From: a virus
Virus record (IMG/VR): IMGVR_UViG_3300046001_007556
Coordinates: 1 to 22,021 of that record
Reading direction: 5' to 3' (one strand)
Length of the DNA: 22,021 nucleotides
The notes under the pieces are model-generated. The model was not told the DNA's origin and searched no databases. It saw only the letters and a list, made by a program, of their open reading frames with translations. This document shows, one piece after another, positions 1 to 7,473 of this stretch; within the stretch, counting starts at the first letter, position 1; each line of letters opens with the position of its first letter. Made by a program: the position numbers and the translations under genes.

Positions 1-1
1 G

Positions 2-205
2 GTAGGTAAAAAAGACATGAAAGTTGATGACCAAGAGTCATATGGTACACCTAATTATAAAGGAGGATCACCATTAGCATTGGAAAATAGCCGTGGAGAG
101 TTTCTAAAAAATAAAAATCTATTAGAAGGTTTAAAAAAGAAACTTGTTTTTGATGAAGAAAAATCAGCCGGCTCATACTTAGACGAAAATCTCATCAAAG
201 ATTAA
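2..205 (+). CDS. 3' end of an upstream gene (partial, product unidentified)
   Basis: The reading frame is open to the left edge (V-G-K-K-D precedes the first methionine at 17) and ends in TAA at 203-205, so this is most likely the C-terminal ~67 residues of a gene that begins outside the window. The tail is hydrophilic and lysine/glutamate-rich. It contains NLLEGLKKK, which fits the (L/I)-x-E site of T4-type gp21 proteases and resembles LLEGLK in gp22 and gp23 further down. In many T4-like phages the portal gene (gp20) lies upstream of gp21, so a portal C-terminus is possible by position. Nothing visible proves it. A promoter-like motif follows at 216-229. Confidence 0.6.
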   Translation, partial: VGKKDMKVDDQESYGTPNYKGGSPLALENSRGEFLKNKNLLEGLKKKLVFDEEKSAGSYLDENLIKD

Positions 206-215
206 CATTCTTTAT

Positions 216-229
216 ATATTTATAATAAA
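216..229 (+). promoter_or_regulatory. Recurrent ATATTTATAATAAA motif (candidate late promoter)
   Basis: ATATTTATAATAAA lies in the 35-bp gap between the partial gene and the gene starting at 241. The TATTTATA core ends 16 nt before that ATG. It is one of about eleven similar sites in the window. No -35 element is obvious, as in T4 late promoters. Promoter function is inferred from position. Confidence 0.5.
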
Positions 230-240
230 ACTTACTCGTA

Positions 241-1095
241 ATGTTAGTAAAACATAACAAATTTAAAAATTCAGGATTATTATTTGAATTGCTAGTTAGA
301 CAGATTACAGCAGATACATTATCAGGTAAAGAATCACCAGCTGTTAATATACTTAAAAAATTCTTTGTTAAAACAGAATTAGGAAAAGAATATAAGTTAT
401 ATGATACTGTATTAAAACAATCCCAAATCACTGAAACCAAAGCCAATATTATTATTGATGAGGTATTAAAAGTATCTCGCAAATTAAATAGAACTACTTT
501 ACGTAAAGAAAAATATAATTTAATCAGTGAGATTAGAAAACATTACAACTTAGATGAGTTTTTCAAAACTAAACTCCCTCATTATAAATCACAAGCTGCT
601 TTATATACATTAATTGAAATATATAACAATCAAGAATTAACAAATCCTGATCAAATTATTTCAAATAAAATGACTTTGTTAGAAAGTTTAACAACTCAAC
701 CTGTTAAAGAAAAAGAAGTTAGAGATAATGTTATTGAGGAATTTAAAAAATACGATAAAGACTTACGCTTATTAACTTACCAAGTACTATTAGAAAAATT
801 TAATGGTAAATATGGTTCATTAAATGATAACCAAAAAGTTATACTAAGAGAATTTATCAACTCAGTAGACAATACTCCACGCTTACGTGAGTTTTATAAC
901 ACTAAAATAGTTGAAGTTAAAAATATATTATCTAAACTGATACCATCAGTGACTGATAAAGTTACCCAAATTAAACTTAACGAAGTGGTTTCATTAATTA
1001 AGGAAATAGATAAAACATCTAAAATATCAAATGATGATATTGTAAACTTACTACAATACTATTCATTGGTTGAAGAACTAAAATCAACTAAGTAA
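241..1095 (+). CDS. Conserved-looking head-module protein of unknown function (284 aa)
   Basis: I do not recognise a named family. The protein is mostly helical and highly charged (Lys/Glu/Asn), with no signal peptide, membrane segment or obvious catalytic motif. It starts with a compact hydrophobic stretch (KNSGLLFELLVRQIT, residues about 10-24), and later segments look like amphipathic helices. LLESL near residue 148 resembles a gp21-type (L/I)-x-E site. The ATG at 241 follows the promoter-like motif by 11 nt. The stop overlaps the next ATG by one base (TAATG), implying translational coupling. Its place between the upstream gene and the prohead protease suggests a head-assembly role, which is inference. 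Confidence 0.8.
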   Translation: MLVKHNKFKNSGLLFELLVRQITADTLSGKESPAVNILKKFFVKTELGKEYKLYDTVLKQSQITETKANIIIDEVLKVSRKLNRTTLRKEKYNLISEIRKHYNLDEFFKTKLPHYKSQAALYTLIEIYNNQELTNPDQIISNKMTLLESLTTQPVKEKEVRDNVIEEFKKYDKDLRLLTYQVLLEKFNGKYGSLNDNQKVILREFINSVDNTPRLREFYNTKIVEVKNILSKLIPSVTDKVTQIKLNEVVSLIKEIDKTSKISNDDIVNLLQYYSLVEELKSTK

Positions 1096-1658
1096 TGAAA
1101 TTATCTGAATTAAAAAAATTAGTTAAAGAAACACTACAAGAAATGTCTATGACTGGTGGTGGAACAGCTGGAGCTGCTTTTAGTGCTGGTGTTGGTATGA
1201 ATTACGCGACACCTAAAGCATTTAAAAAAGTAAAAGTAACTGAAGCTACACACCCATGGTACACTTCATTAAGAGGATATTATAAAGATGAAAAAAAAGC
1301 AGGAGAAGGACCTAGAGGTACAGGTAATGTATCTCAATATTTAAAACCTAATGCTATTGTTTATAATGCTAAAGGTGAATCAAAACGTATCAAAGATGTA
1401 ACAAGTTCTCATATTCAATTTGTTGATGGAACAGAAGATTACTTTATGAATTGGTTTACTGAAAAACCAGACTTATATGAAGCCTCAAATCCATACGGAA
1501 CTGGTAATTTAGGACCAGGTCCTAAAGCTGGTAAAGACGGAGTTAAAGATAATTACTACGTGAAAGCATTTGGTTTTAAACCTGTTAACCGTAAAAAACA
1601 AGCCAAAGCATCTAAAGCCATAGATTATAAAGACTTATGGGATGCTACATATAAATAA
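1095..1658 (+). CDS. Putative protease-processed head protein with a gp23-like N-terminal block (187 aa)
   Basis: The N-terminus (MKLSELKKLVKETLQE, residues 1-16) is a short amphipathic helix ending in L-Q-E, which fits the (L/I)-x-E cleavage rule of T4 gp21. Residues 20-34 (TGGGTAGAAFSAGVG) match residues 64-78 of the capsid protein in this window at 13 of 15 positions. In both proteins the block starts four residues after the predicted P1 glutamate. T4 internal head proteins carry removable N-terminal capsid-targeting peptides, so an internal or decorating head protein is a reasonable inference. The rest is basic and Gly/Lys-rich, with a central W-Y-T-S...Y-Y region. The start is fixed by the 1-nt TAATG overlap with the preceding gene. 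Confidence 0.75.
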   Translation: MKLSELKKLVKETLQEMSMTGGGTAGAAFSAGVGMNYATPKAFKKVKVTEATHPWYTSLRGYYKDEKKAGEGPRGTGNVSQYLKPNAIVYNAKGESKRIKDVTSSHIQFVDGTEDYFMNWFTEKPDLYEASNPYGTGNLGPGPKAGKDGVKDNYYVKAFGFKPVNRKKQAKASKAIDYKDLWDATYK

Positions 1659-1660
1659 TA

Positions 1661-1675
1661 ATATTTATCATAAAC
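1661..1675 (+). promoter_or_regulatory. Variant ATATTTATCATAAAC motif (candidate late promoter)
   Basis: A one-base variant of the recurrent motif in the 26-bp gap before the gene at 1685. TAATATT at 1659-1665 and AATATTA at 1676-1682 form a short inverted repeat around it. A forward TATAAATA (the T4 late consensus) lies at 1650-1657, inside the end of the preceding gene. Confidence 0.42.
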
Positions 1676-1684
1676 AATATTAAC

Positions 1685-2953
1685 ATGAGAAATACACTTC
1701 AAGAACAATACAATTTAATTAAAGAAGGTAAAGGCGCTAAGGATGTTTTCTTAAAACATGCTAAATCTTTATTTCCTAATTTAGTACCTAATCATTATGA
1801 ATTTGATTCTGCTTCTAAAATATTACTTCAACGTGGTATTATTTCAGAAAACATGATATTAAATGAAAATCTTTGGGGTATAGCAACAGGTAACAATAAA
1901 CAACCTGATTGGTTTAAATTGTTTGAAGAATACACTGCTTCATCTGAAGAAAAAGATACTAAAGCTGATGCTTCTAAAACATCTAAAGAAGTAGATGAGT
2001 ATAAAAATAAATCATACCACAACCAATACGAAGCAGAAACTGGTGATGATGTAATATTTGATCAATATTTACATGGTATCCAAATTGAAGCATGTAAATC
2101 AGAAAATAACGGTAAAACAGTTGATGAGTTAAAGAAAATTGTATTAAAGAATCTTAAAAAAGATAAATTATACTATACTAAAAATGCTGCTTTCAACACT
2201 GAAGGTATTGGTTATACAGAAGACGCTCCTGGTTTAGGTAAAACTAAAGAAGTAAAAGGTAAGTATGCTTCATCTGGTATGGAACCAGTTAAATTGAAAG
2301 AAGCTGTAATGTATGGTAGTTCAGATGGAGATAGAGATGCTGATATAGAATCTTCAGTTCAAGCTAATGAATATTATGAAAAAGGATTACAAGCATATTC
2401 TGAAGGTGATTTATTAAAAGCAGAACAATATTATAACGCCGCTTTAAAAGCTGGTGCTTGGTTAGGATGGACTGAATATGATTTACCACCGTATGAAACA
2501 ATGACAAAAGAAAATATGGATATTAAAGAATCTCAATTACGCACAGCTATTCGTCAATTAATTAAAGAAGAACTTAACTTAAAAGAAATCGATCAAATTG
2601 GTGAAGAAGCTGCTAAAGGAGCTAAAGTTAAGAAAATCAATGATGAGATCAATAAGCGTAAGAAAAAAATCAAAGCTTTAGAAACATTAAAAGAATTAGA
2701 AGACGATTCTATCAATCCTAAAAAATTAAAAGAATTATATTCTGAAATTAAAAAACTTGAGTCTGTTAAAACTAAACTTGAGAAAAAAGGTAAAAAGAAA
2801 GAACAGATTGTAGATGAAGTTACTGTTGTAGATAAAACTACTACAAGTGATGAAGTAGCTGATATAGTAAAACAAGAAAAAACTACACCAGCAGCAGTAA
2901 AAAAAGCAATAGATACTGCTAAATCTACTGGTGAACCTGTTAATGTAGCTTAA
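1685..2953 (+). CDS. Unassigned phage protein with one TPR-like motif and a coiled-coil C-terminus (422 aa)
   Basis: No family recognised. The N-terminal ~80 residues (LIKEGKGAKDVFLKHAKSLFP onwards) look like a compact helical domain. Residues 90-110 form a Lys/Asp/Ser-rich linker. Residues about 225-258 (NEYYEKGLQAYSEGD, KAEQYYNAALKAG) fit a single tetratricopeptide-like helical hairpin. QLRTAIRQLIKEELN (284-298) is an amphipathic helix like the N-terminus of the 187-aa neighbour. Residues about 300-375 are a Lys/Glu-rich coiled coil, followed by a low-complexity Thr/Val/Asp tail. The gene has its own short leader with a motif copy and ends 2 nt before the gp21 start. A head-core or assembly-accessory role is suggested only by position. 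Confidence 0.8.
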   Translation: MRNTLQEQYNLIKEGKGAKDVFLKHAKSLFPNLVPNHYEFDSASKILLQRGIISENMILNENLWGIATGNNKQPDWFKLFEEYTASSEEKDTKADASKTSKEVDEYKNKSYHNQYEAETGDDVIFDQYLHGIQIEACKSENNGKTVDELKKIVLKNLKKDKLYYTKNAAFNTEGIGYTEDAPGLGKTKEVKGKYASSGMEPVKLKEAVMYGSSDGDRDADIESSVQANEYYEKGLQAYSEGDLLKAEQYYNAALKAGAWLGWTEYDLPPYETMTKENMDIKESQLRTAIRQLIKEELNLKEIDQIGEEAAKGAKVKKINDEINKRKKKIKALETLKELEDDSINPKKLKELYSEIKKLESVKTKLEKKGKKKEQIVDEVTVVDKTTTSDEVADIVKQEKTTPAAVKKAIDTAKSTGEPVNVA

Positions 2954-2955
2954 TA

Positions 2956-3570
2956 ATGAAACAAGTATTAATAGAAACAATACCGTTTATTGTATCTCGT
3001 CAACAATTAACTGAGGGTGCTAAAACAGCTGCTGGCAATCCAGTTGTTGAAGGAATATTAGCTACAGCTGAAGTAAAAAACGGTAATGGTCGTTACTATA
3101 AAAAAGAATTATGGGAGCGTGAAATAGACAAATACATGTCTTGTGTTAAAGAAAATAGAGCGCTAGGTGAATTAGACCACCCAGAATCATCTATTATTAA
3201 TTTAAAAAACGTTTCTCATAACATAGTTGGTATATGGTGGGATGGAGACAAAGTAATGGGTAAATTAGAAATATTACCTACTCCATCTGGTAACATTGTT
3301 AAAGCACTTATTGATAACAATATAACTATAGGTGTATCTTCACGTGGTATGGGTAGTTTAAAACCATTAGGTGAAACAATGGAAGTACAAGATGATTTTG
3401 AATTATTATGTTGGGACTTTGTATCAACACCTTCTAACCCAGGTTCATGGATGCATGTGACTAAAAGTGGTTTAAACGAAGGTTTAACTAAAAACACTAA
3501 TCCATATACTAAAATAAATTCTATTATCACAGAAATACTTTGTGCTAATGGATCTTGCCCAATAATATAA
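2956..3570 (+). CDS. 21: Prohead core protease (T4 gp21-type)
   Basis: This is a serine protease of the T4 prohead-protease type, which matures scaffold and capsid proteins inside the prohead. Residues 32-50 (VEGILATAEV, NGNGRYYKKELW) are the typical opening. GELDHP (71-76) supplies the catalytic His75. GVSSRGMGS (126-134) carries the nucleophile, Ser128 or Ser129. WDFVSTPSNP (153-162) supplies the likely Asp154. The 204-aa length is close to T4 gp21 (about 212 aa). QQLTE|GAK at residues 16-23 could be a self-processing site. The gene starts 2 nt after the preceding stop and is followed by a strong terminator, so it is the last gene of its transcription unit. It sits directly before its substrates gp22 and gp23. 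Confidence 0.93.
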   Translation: MKQVLIETIPFIVSRQQLTEGAKTAAGNPVVEGILATAEVKNGNGRYYKKELWEREIDKYMSCVKENRALGELDHPESSIINLKNVSHNIVGIWWDGDKVMGKLEILPTPSGNIVKALIDNNITIGVSSRGMGSLKPLGETMEVQDDFELLCWDFVSTPSNPGSWMHVTKSGLNEGLTKNTNPYTKINSIITEILCANGSCPII

Positions 3571-3602
3571 TTAACCCCTCTATCAATAGTATTGTTAGAC
3601 TG

Positions 3603-3632
3603 ACCCTCCCTTAAAAGGAGGGTTTCTTTTTT
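3603..3632 (+). terminator. Rho-independent terminator after gp21
   Basis: ACCCTCC (3603-3609) pairs perfectly with GGAGGGT (3617-3623) across a 7-nt loop, followed by TTCTTTTTT (3624-3632). This GC-rich stem plus U-tract separates the gp21 unit from the scaffold/capsid unit. Confidence 0.9.
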
Positions 3633-3663
3633 CGCAACTCTTCGCATTTTCAGCTCTTCATAT

Positions 3664-3674
3664 ATATTTATATG
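3664..3674 (+). promoter_or_regulatory. Motif copy ATATTTATATG upstream of the scaffold/capsid unit
   Basis: A TATTTATA core (3665-3672) lies just after the gp21 terminator and 107 nt before the gp22 start. It sits in a small perfect inverted repeat, CATATA (3659-3664) and TATATG (3669-3674). It is the only motif copy between the terminator and gp22, so it is the likely promoter for gp22-gp23. The AATAAA tail seen at other copies is absent. Confidence 0.42.
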
Positions 3675-3679
3675 TGAAT

Positions 3680-3750
3680 ATGCCGTTCATTCTACGCTAT
3701 ACGGCATCAATTTATTATAAACCCCTATTACGCTACAGTAATTAAGCGTA
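3680..3750 (+). promoter_or_regulatory. Structured 5' leader of the scaffold gene
   Basis: ATGCCGT (3680-3686) pairs with ACGGCAT (3701-3707) around a 14-nt loop. TACGCT (3729-3734) pairs with AGCGTA (3745-3750). The first loop holds another TACGCT (3693-3698) that could compete for AGCGTA, giving alternative folds or a pseudoknot. A 21-codon frame (3680-3745) also runs through it. Regulatory function is inferred. Confidence 0.4.
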
Positions 3751-3779
3751 TTTCCAAAAACAATTTGAGGACAAAAAAC

Positions 3780-5003
3780 ATGACAAACAGAGATTTGTTA
3801 AAAGAGGCTATTGCCGATGCAAAAGCAATCAAGGAGACTGCAATTGCAAATGCTAAAGCTGCTTTAGAAGAATCTTTCACACCTCATCTTAAATCTATTT
3901 TAGCTGCTAAAATCAATGAAATGGATAACTATTACGAAGAAGACGATGTAATGGAAGCAGAAAAAGAAGAAATGGATGAAATGAAAAAATCTGAAGAAGT
4001 AGAAGAAGCAAAGAAAGAAGAAGTAGAAGAAGTTGGTTTCGCTCAAGCGACAACTGGTGACTTCGTTGCTGACGCTGAAAGAGCTAAAGGCTACGGTTTA
4101 GAAGAAGAAGAAATGGAAGAAATTGATCTTGATGAACTTTTAGCTGAACTAGATGAAGCTAAAGAAGAAGAGATGGATGAAGCCAAGAAAGAAGAAATGG
4201 ATGAAACTGTAACTGAAGCTAAAGAAGAAGAAGGCGAAGAAGAAGAAGGTGAAGAAGAGGAAGGCGAAGAAGAGGAAGAAGAAGAAATCGATCTTGAAAA
4301 CATGAGTGAAGAAGATCTTAAAAACTTTATTGAAGGCGTAATCGAAGACATGATTGCTGCTGGAGAAATTGAAGCTGGCCATGAAGGTATGGAAGAAGAA
4401 GCTGAAGAAGAAGCAGAGATCGAAGAAGACATCAACATTGATGAAATCTTAGCTGAACTAAAAGGTGAAAAAGAAGTTGAAGAAGACATGATGAGTGGAG
4501 CTATGGGAGTATCTGCCGCTGGTGGAATGGCTGAATTAGCTAAAAAATTCAAACAAGGTCTTATTTCACTTAATGACTTTTTAGAAAAAGTAGCTGCCGC
4601 TCAATCATCTGGATTCAAAGCTAGTGTAGCAGAAGAAGAAATGGACGAAATGAAAAAAGAATTAGACGAAGCTTATGCTGCGATTAATACATTACGTTCA
4701 GAACTTAATGAAATCAACGTTCTAAATGCTAAACTTCTTTACACCAACAAAATTTTCAAAGCTAAAAACTTAACCGAATCAGAAAAAGTTAGAGTTTTAA
4801 CAGCATTTGACAAAGCTGCATCTAAAAAAGAAGCTCAATTAGTCTATGAAACATTATTAGAAGGTTTAAAAGATAAGAAACCTGCTATTAAAGAAAATCT
4901 AGGCCGTGCTTCAAAACCAGCGGGTGTTGCTCCAAGTAAAAAACCTATTGTAGAGTCTAATGACATGATCGCTAGATTCCAAAAGTTAGCTGGTATTATT
5001 TAA
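3780..5003 (+). CDS. 22: Prohead core scaffold protein (T4 gp22-type)
   Basis: This highly acidic, low-complexity protein is the expected internal scaffold around which gp23 assembles and which gp21 later degrades. Long Glu-rich stretches fill roughly residues 40-230. The C-terminal ~140 residues are a more balanced helical region ending in MIARFQKLAGII, typical of marine gp22 proteins. The length (407 aa) exceeds T4 gp22 (about 269), mostly through the acidic insert. I chose ATG 3780 over the in-frame TTG at 3765 because TTGAGGAC (GAGGA at 3767-3771) is a good Shine-Dalgarno about 8 nt upstream, the clearest one in the window. TLLE|GLK near the C-terminus is a candidate gp21 site. The assignment rests on composition, the C-terminus and position between gp21 and gp23. 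Confidence 0.88.
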   Translation: MTNRDLLKEAIADAKAIKETAIANAKAALEESFTPHLKSILAAKINEMDNYYEEDDVMEAEKEEMDEMKKSEEVEEAKKEEVEEVGFAQATTGDFVADAERAKGYGLEEEEMEEIDLDELLAELDEAKEEEMDEAKKEEMDETVTEAKEEEGEEEEGEEEEGEEEEEEEIDLENMSEEDLKNFIEGVIEDMIAAGEIEAGHEGMEEEAEEEAEIEEDINIDEILAELKGEKEVEEDMMSGAMGVSAAGGMAELAKKFKQGLISLNDFLEKVAAAQSSGFKASVAEEEMDEMKKELDEAYAAINTLRSELNEINVLNAKLLYTNKIFKAKNLTESEKVRVLTAFDKAASKKEAQLVYETLLEGLKDKKPAIKENLGRASKPAGVAPSKKPIVESNDMIARFQKLAGII

Positions 5004-5036
5004 TTTTTTAACAATTTAATTTTAATTTAAACAAAC

Positions 5037-6701
5037 ATGAACTCAATTCAAACTCTATTAGAAGGTGCTAACCCATGGAAAGCTCTTCAAAGTGATGCAG
5101 CTCGCTTGTCTGCTAAATGGAGCAAGACCGGTTTGTTAGAAGGTTTAAAAACAGAAACCGACAAAAACAACATGTCTATGATCCTTGAAAATCAAGCAAA
5201 ACAATTAGTAATGGAATCTTCACAAACTGGTGCTGGTACTGCAGGTGCTGCTTTTACCGCTGGTGTTGGTGAACAATGGGCTGGTGTAGCTCTTCCATTA
5301 GTACGTAAGGTGTTCGGACAGATCGCTGCTAAAGAATTCGTTAGCGTTCAACCTATGAACTTACCTTCAGGTCTAGTGTTTTTCTTAGACTTCCAATATG
5401 GTACAACTAAAGCTCCTTTCAACGCTGCTACTGGTGCTGGTTTCTACGGAACCGAATCTATGTATGGTGTTACTAACCCTGGTGCTAACACTGCTGCTAA
5501 TGGTGGTCTTTATGGTGCTGGTAGATTCTCATACTCTATCAACAACACTTCTTCAATTTTCTCAGGTACTGTAGCTACTGCTTCTTGGTCTGATTTTAAT
5601 TTTGATGCTAACTACTCAGCTTCAGCTGTAGCTAACGAGTGGAAAAAAGTAACTTTAGCTAATTTCCCAGCTACTACTGATTTCAATGGTGTACGCGCTT
5701 TCGTTATCAAAACTGGTTCAGTTCAATACACAGATGCTCAACAAGCTTTCACTACATCTCCAGGTGTAGTATTTGGTGGTTTACCAGCTTCTTGCTCGTT
5801 CTTAATCACTGGTAACTTGTTACCTCAATTAGCTACTATTGCTAACGTAACTGCTTCTTACCAATTACAACCAACTGATCAATTACGTGGTGACTTCGAA
5901 GATGGAAACACAAGCTTAAACACCTTGAACAACCCAATCTCTATCCCTGAAGTAAACGTTAAGATGAAATCAGAACCAATCGTTGCTAAAACTCGTAAGT
6001 TGAAAGCCGTTTGGACACCTGAGTTCGCTCAAGACTTAAACGCTTACCATGCATTAGACGCAGAAGCTGAATTAACTAGTATCATGAGTGAGTACATCTC
6101 TTTAGAGGTTGACTTAGAAATCTTAGATATGTTGATTGAAAACGCTTCAGCTGCTACTGAATACTGGTCAGCAATTAACAACATTGCTTTCACATCTGCT
6201 ACTGGAAACGGAACTACAACTAACTTAGGTTTCTATAACACTCAAGGTGGTTGGTTCCAAACCTTAGGTACCAAATTACAAAAAGTATCTAACATCATCC
6301 ATCAGAAAACTTTACGTGGTGGTGCAAATTTCTTAGTATGTTCTCCTACAGTTGCTACTGTTTTAGAATCAATCCCAGGATTTGCTACAACTTCTAAAGG
6401 TGATGCTGCTCAGATGACTTATGCATTTGGTGTTCAGAAAGTTGGTAACTTAAACAATCAGTATGACGTTTATAAAAACCCATACATGACTGAAAATACC
6501 ATCTTAATGGGCTTCAAAGGAAAACAATTCCTTGAAACTGGTGCTGTATTTGCTCCATACATTCCATTGATCATGACTCCGCTTGTGTACGATCCAGATA
6601 CCTTCACTCCACGTAAAGGTTTACTGACTCGCTACGCTAAGAAAATGGTTCGTCCTGAATTCTACGGTAAAGTCCTTGTTAGTGGATTAAACACTCTCTA
6701 A
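5037..6701 (+). CDS. 23: Major capsid protein (T4 gp23-type)
   Basis: The hexameric shell protein of the phage head, 554 aa against about 521 in T4. The N-terminal propeptide contains TLLE|GAN (residues 6-12) and GLLE|GLK (32-38). Maturation probably occurs at LVME60|SSQ, close in position to the known T4 cleavage at Glu65. Residues 104-122 (VQPMNLPSGLVFFLDFQYG) are the hallmark segment corresponding to T4 VQPMNSPTGQVF. The C-terminal part (LLTRYAKKMVRPEFYGKV) is also typical. The gene lies 33 nt after gp22 with no terminator or promoter motif between them, so both are probably cotranscribed. A strong terminator follows. Residues 64-78 are repeated almost exactly in the 187-aa protein at 1095. 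Confidence 0.96.
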   Translation: MNSIQTLLEGANPWKALQSDAARLSAKWSKTGLLEGLKTETDKNNMSMILENQAKQLVMESSQTGAGTAGAAFTAGVGEQWAGVALPLVRKVFGQIAAKEFVSVQPMNLPSGLVFFLDFQYGTTKAPFNAATGAGFYGTESMYGVTNPGANTAANGGLYGAGRFSYSINNTSSIFSGTVATASWSDFNFDANYSASAVANEWKKVTLANFPATTDFNGVRAFVIKTGSVQYTDAQQAFTTSPGVVFGGLPASCSFLITGNLLPQLATIANVTASYQLQPTDQLRGDFEDGNTSLNTLNNPISIPEVNVKMKSEPIVAKTRKLKAVWTPEFAQDLNAYHALDAEAELTSIMSEYISLEVDLEILDMLIENASAATEYWSAINNIAFTSATGNGTTTNLGFYNTQGGWFQTLGTKLQKVSNIIHQKTLRGGANFLVCSPTVATVLESIPGFATTSKGDAAQMTYAFGVQKVGNLNNQYDVYKNPYMTENTILMGFKGKQFLETGAVFAPYIPLIMTPLVYDPDTFTPRKGLLTRYAKKMVRPEFYGKVLVSGLNTL

Positions 6702-6722
6702 TATTAATTTAGAGTAAATAAG

Positions 6723-6754
6723 AAGCCCGAGTATTACACTCGGGCTTTCTTTTT
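6723..6754 (+). terminator. Rho-independent terminator after gp23
   Basis: AAGCCCGAG (6723-6731) pairs perfectly with CTCGGGCTT (6739-6747) across a 7-nt loop (TATTACA), followed by a T-rich tract to 6754. It closes the scaffold-capsid unit. Confidence 0.93.
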
Positions 6755-6755
6755 A

Positions 6756-6769
6756 ATATTTATATCAAA
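6756..6769 (+). promoter_or_regulatory. Motif copy ATATTTATATCAAA before phoH
   Basis: The TATTTATA core (6757-6764) ends 16 nt before the phoH ATG and directly follows the gp23 terminator, so phoH needs its own promoter here. AATATTT (6755-6761) and AAATATT (6767-6773) form a perfect 7-bp inverted repeat with a 5-nt loop. Confidence 0.5.
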
Positions 6770-6780
6770 TATTTGTTATT

Positions 6781-7449
6781 ATGAAGGAGCCAAATCGTGA
6801 ACGTAAAAGTGATATCAAAGCAATCAATGCGGTTCAATTAAATGAAGAACAAAAAGAAGCCAAACGTTTAATAATTGAAAACCAAATAGTAATAATTACT
6901 GGTAGAGCAGGTTCAGGTAAATCATTAGTATGTGCTAACGCAGCGTTAGATTTCTTAAAGAAAAAACAAATAGATTGTATATACAATACTCGCGCTGCTG
7001 TTGAAGTAGGTAAAAGTTTAGGATATTTGCCAGGAGCGTTAAATGAGAAATTTGATCCTTATATGGAAGCTCTAGTTGAAAATCTAAACAAATGCTGCAC
7101 TGATAAAAATGAAGTAACTAAACTAATTGAACAAGGTAAAGTTAAAGCTACCCCAGTTCAATTTATTCGTGGTAAAACAGTAGATGACATTTTAATTGTT
7201 GAAGAAGCACAAAATCTTACTAAAGGTGAAATGTTAGCCATATTAACTCGTTTAGGTAAAAACGGTAAAATTGTTATAAATGGTGATAATGAACAGTCAG
7301 ATATCAAAACACCTGATGGACAAATGAATGGTTTAACCTATGCTATTGAATTATCTAAAAGATTAGAGGAAATAAAATGGGTTAAATTAAAAGAAAATCA
7401 CCGCTCAGACTTAGTAGGTAAAATATTAGAAATTGAATACGGAAAATAA
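6781..7449 (+). CDS. phoH: PhoH-like P-loop NTPase
   Basis: A PhoH-family ATPase of 222 aa. Walker A is GRAGSGKS (residues 41-48). The family-specific GKSLGYLPG segment followed by EKFDPYMEAL is present. Walker B is ILIVEEAQNLT, with Glu-Glu where many PhoH proteins have Asp-Glu. LTRLG..GKIVINGD.EQ.D completes the signature, and ENHRSDLV near the C-terminus resembles a helicase-type arginine motif. PhoH genes are very common in aquatic T4-like phages; their role is unsettled (phosphate stress or RNA metabolism). It stands alone between a terminator and a fresh promoter-like motif, which suggests an independently expressed gene inserted in the structural module. Confidence 0.93.
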   Translation: MKEPNRERKSDIKAINAVQLNEEQKEAKRLIIENQIVIITGRAGSGKSLVCANAALDFLKKKQIDCIYNTRAAVEVGKSLGYLPGALNEKFDPYMEALVENLNKCCTDKNEVTKLIEQGKVKATPVQFIRGKTVDDILIVEEAQNLTKGEMLAILTRLGKNGKIVINGDNEQSDIKTPDGQMNGLTYAIELSKRLEEIKWVKLKENHRSDLVGKILEIEYGK

Positions 7450-7453
7450 TAAA

Positions 7454-7473
7454 TATAAATATTTATAATAAAA
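7454..7473 (+). promoter_or_regulatory. Composite palindromic promoter motif abutting a start codon
   Basis: TATAAATATTTATA (7454-7467) is a perfect 14-bp palindrome that contains both the T4 late consensus TATAAATA (7454-7461) and the recurrent TATTTATA core (7460-7467). The full motif runs straight into the ATG at 7474, so the transcript leader would be only a few nucleotides long or absent. Confidence 0.5.

Noticed and set aside
1650-1657. Forward T4 late promoter TATAAATA at the end of the 187-aa gene
   Set aside because: It encodes the final Y-K-stop, and only one other exact forward copy (7454) was seen, so it may be chance in AT-rich DNA.
3216-3647. Antisense frame of 143 codons over gp21
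   Set aside because: It overlaps a clear protease gene and runs through a terminator; no recognisable protein features.
3765-3779. TTG start for the scaffold gene
   Set aside because: The TTG lies within the TTGAGGAC ribosome-binding sequence of the ATG at 3780, which is the better start.
4091-4552. Long antisense frame across the scaffold gene, very Ser-rich
   Set aside because: It is a by-product of the GAA/GAG-rich acidic scaffold read on the other strand; low complexity, no start context, opposite to every other gene.
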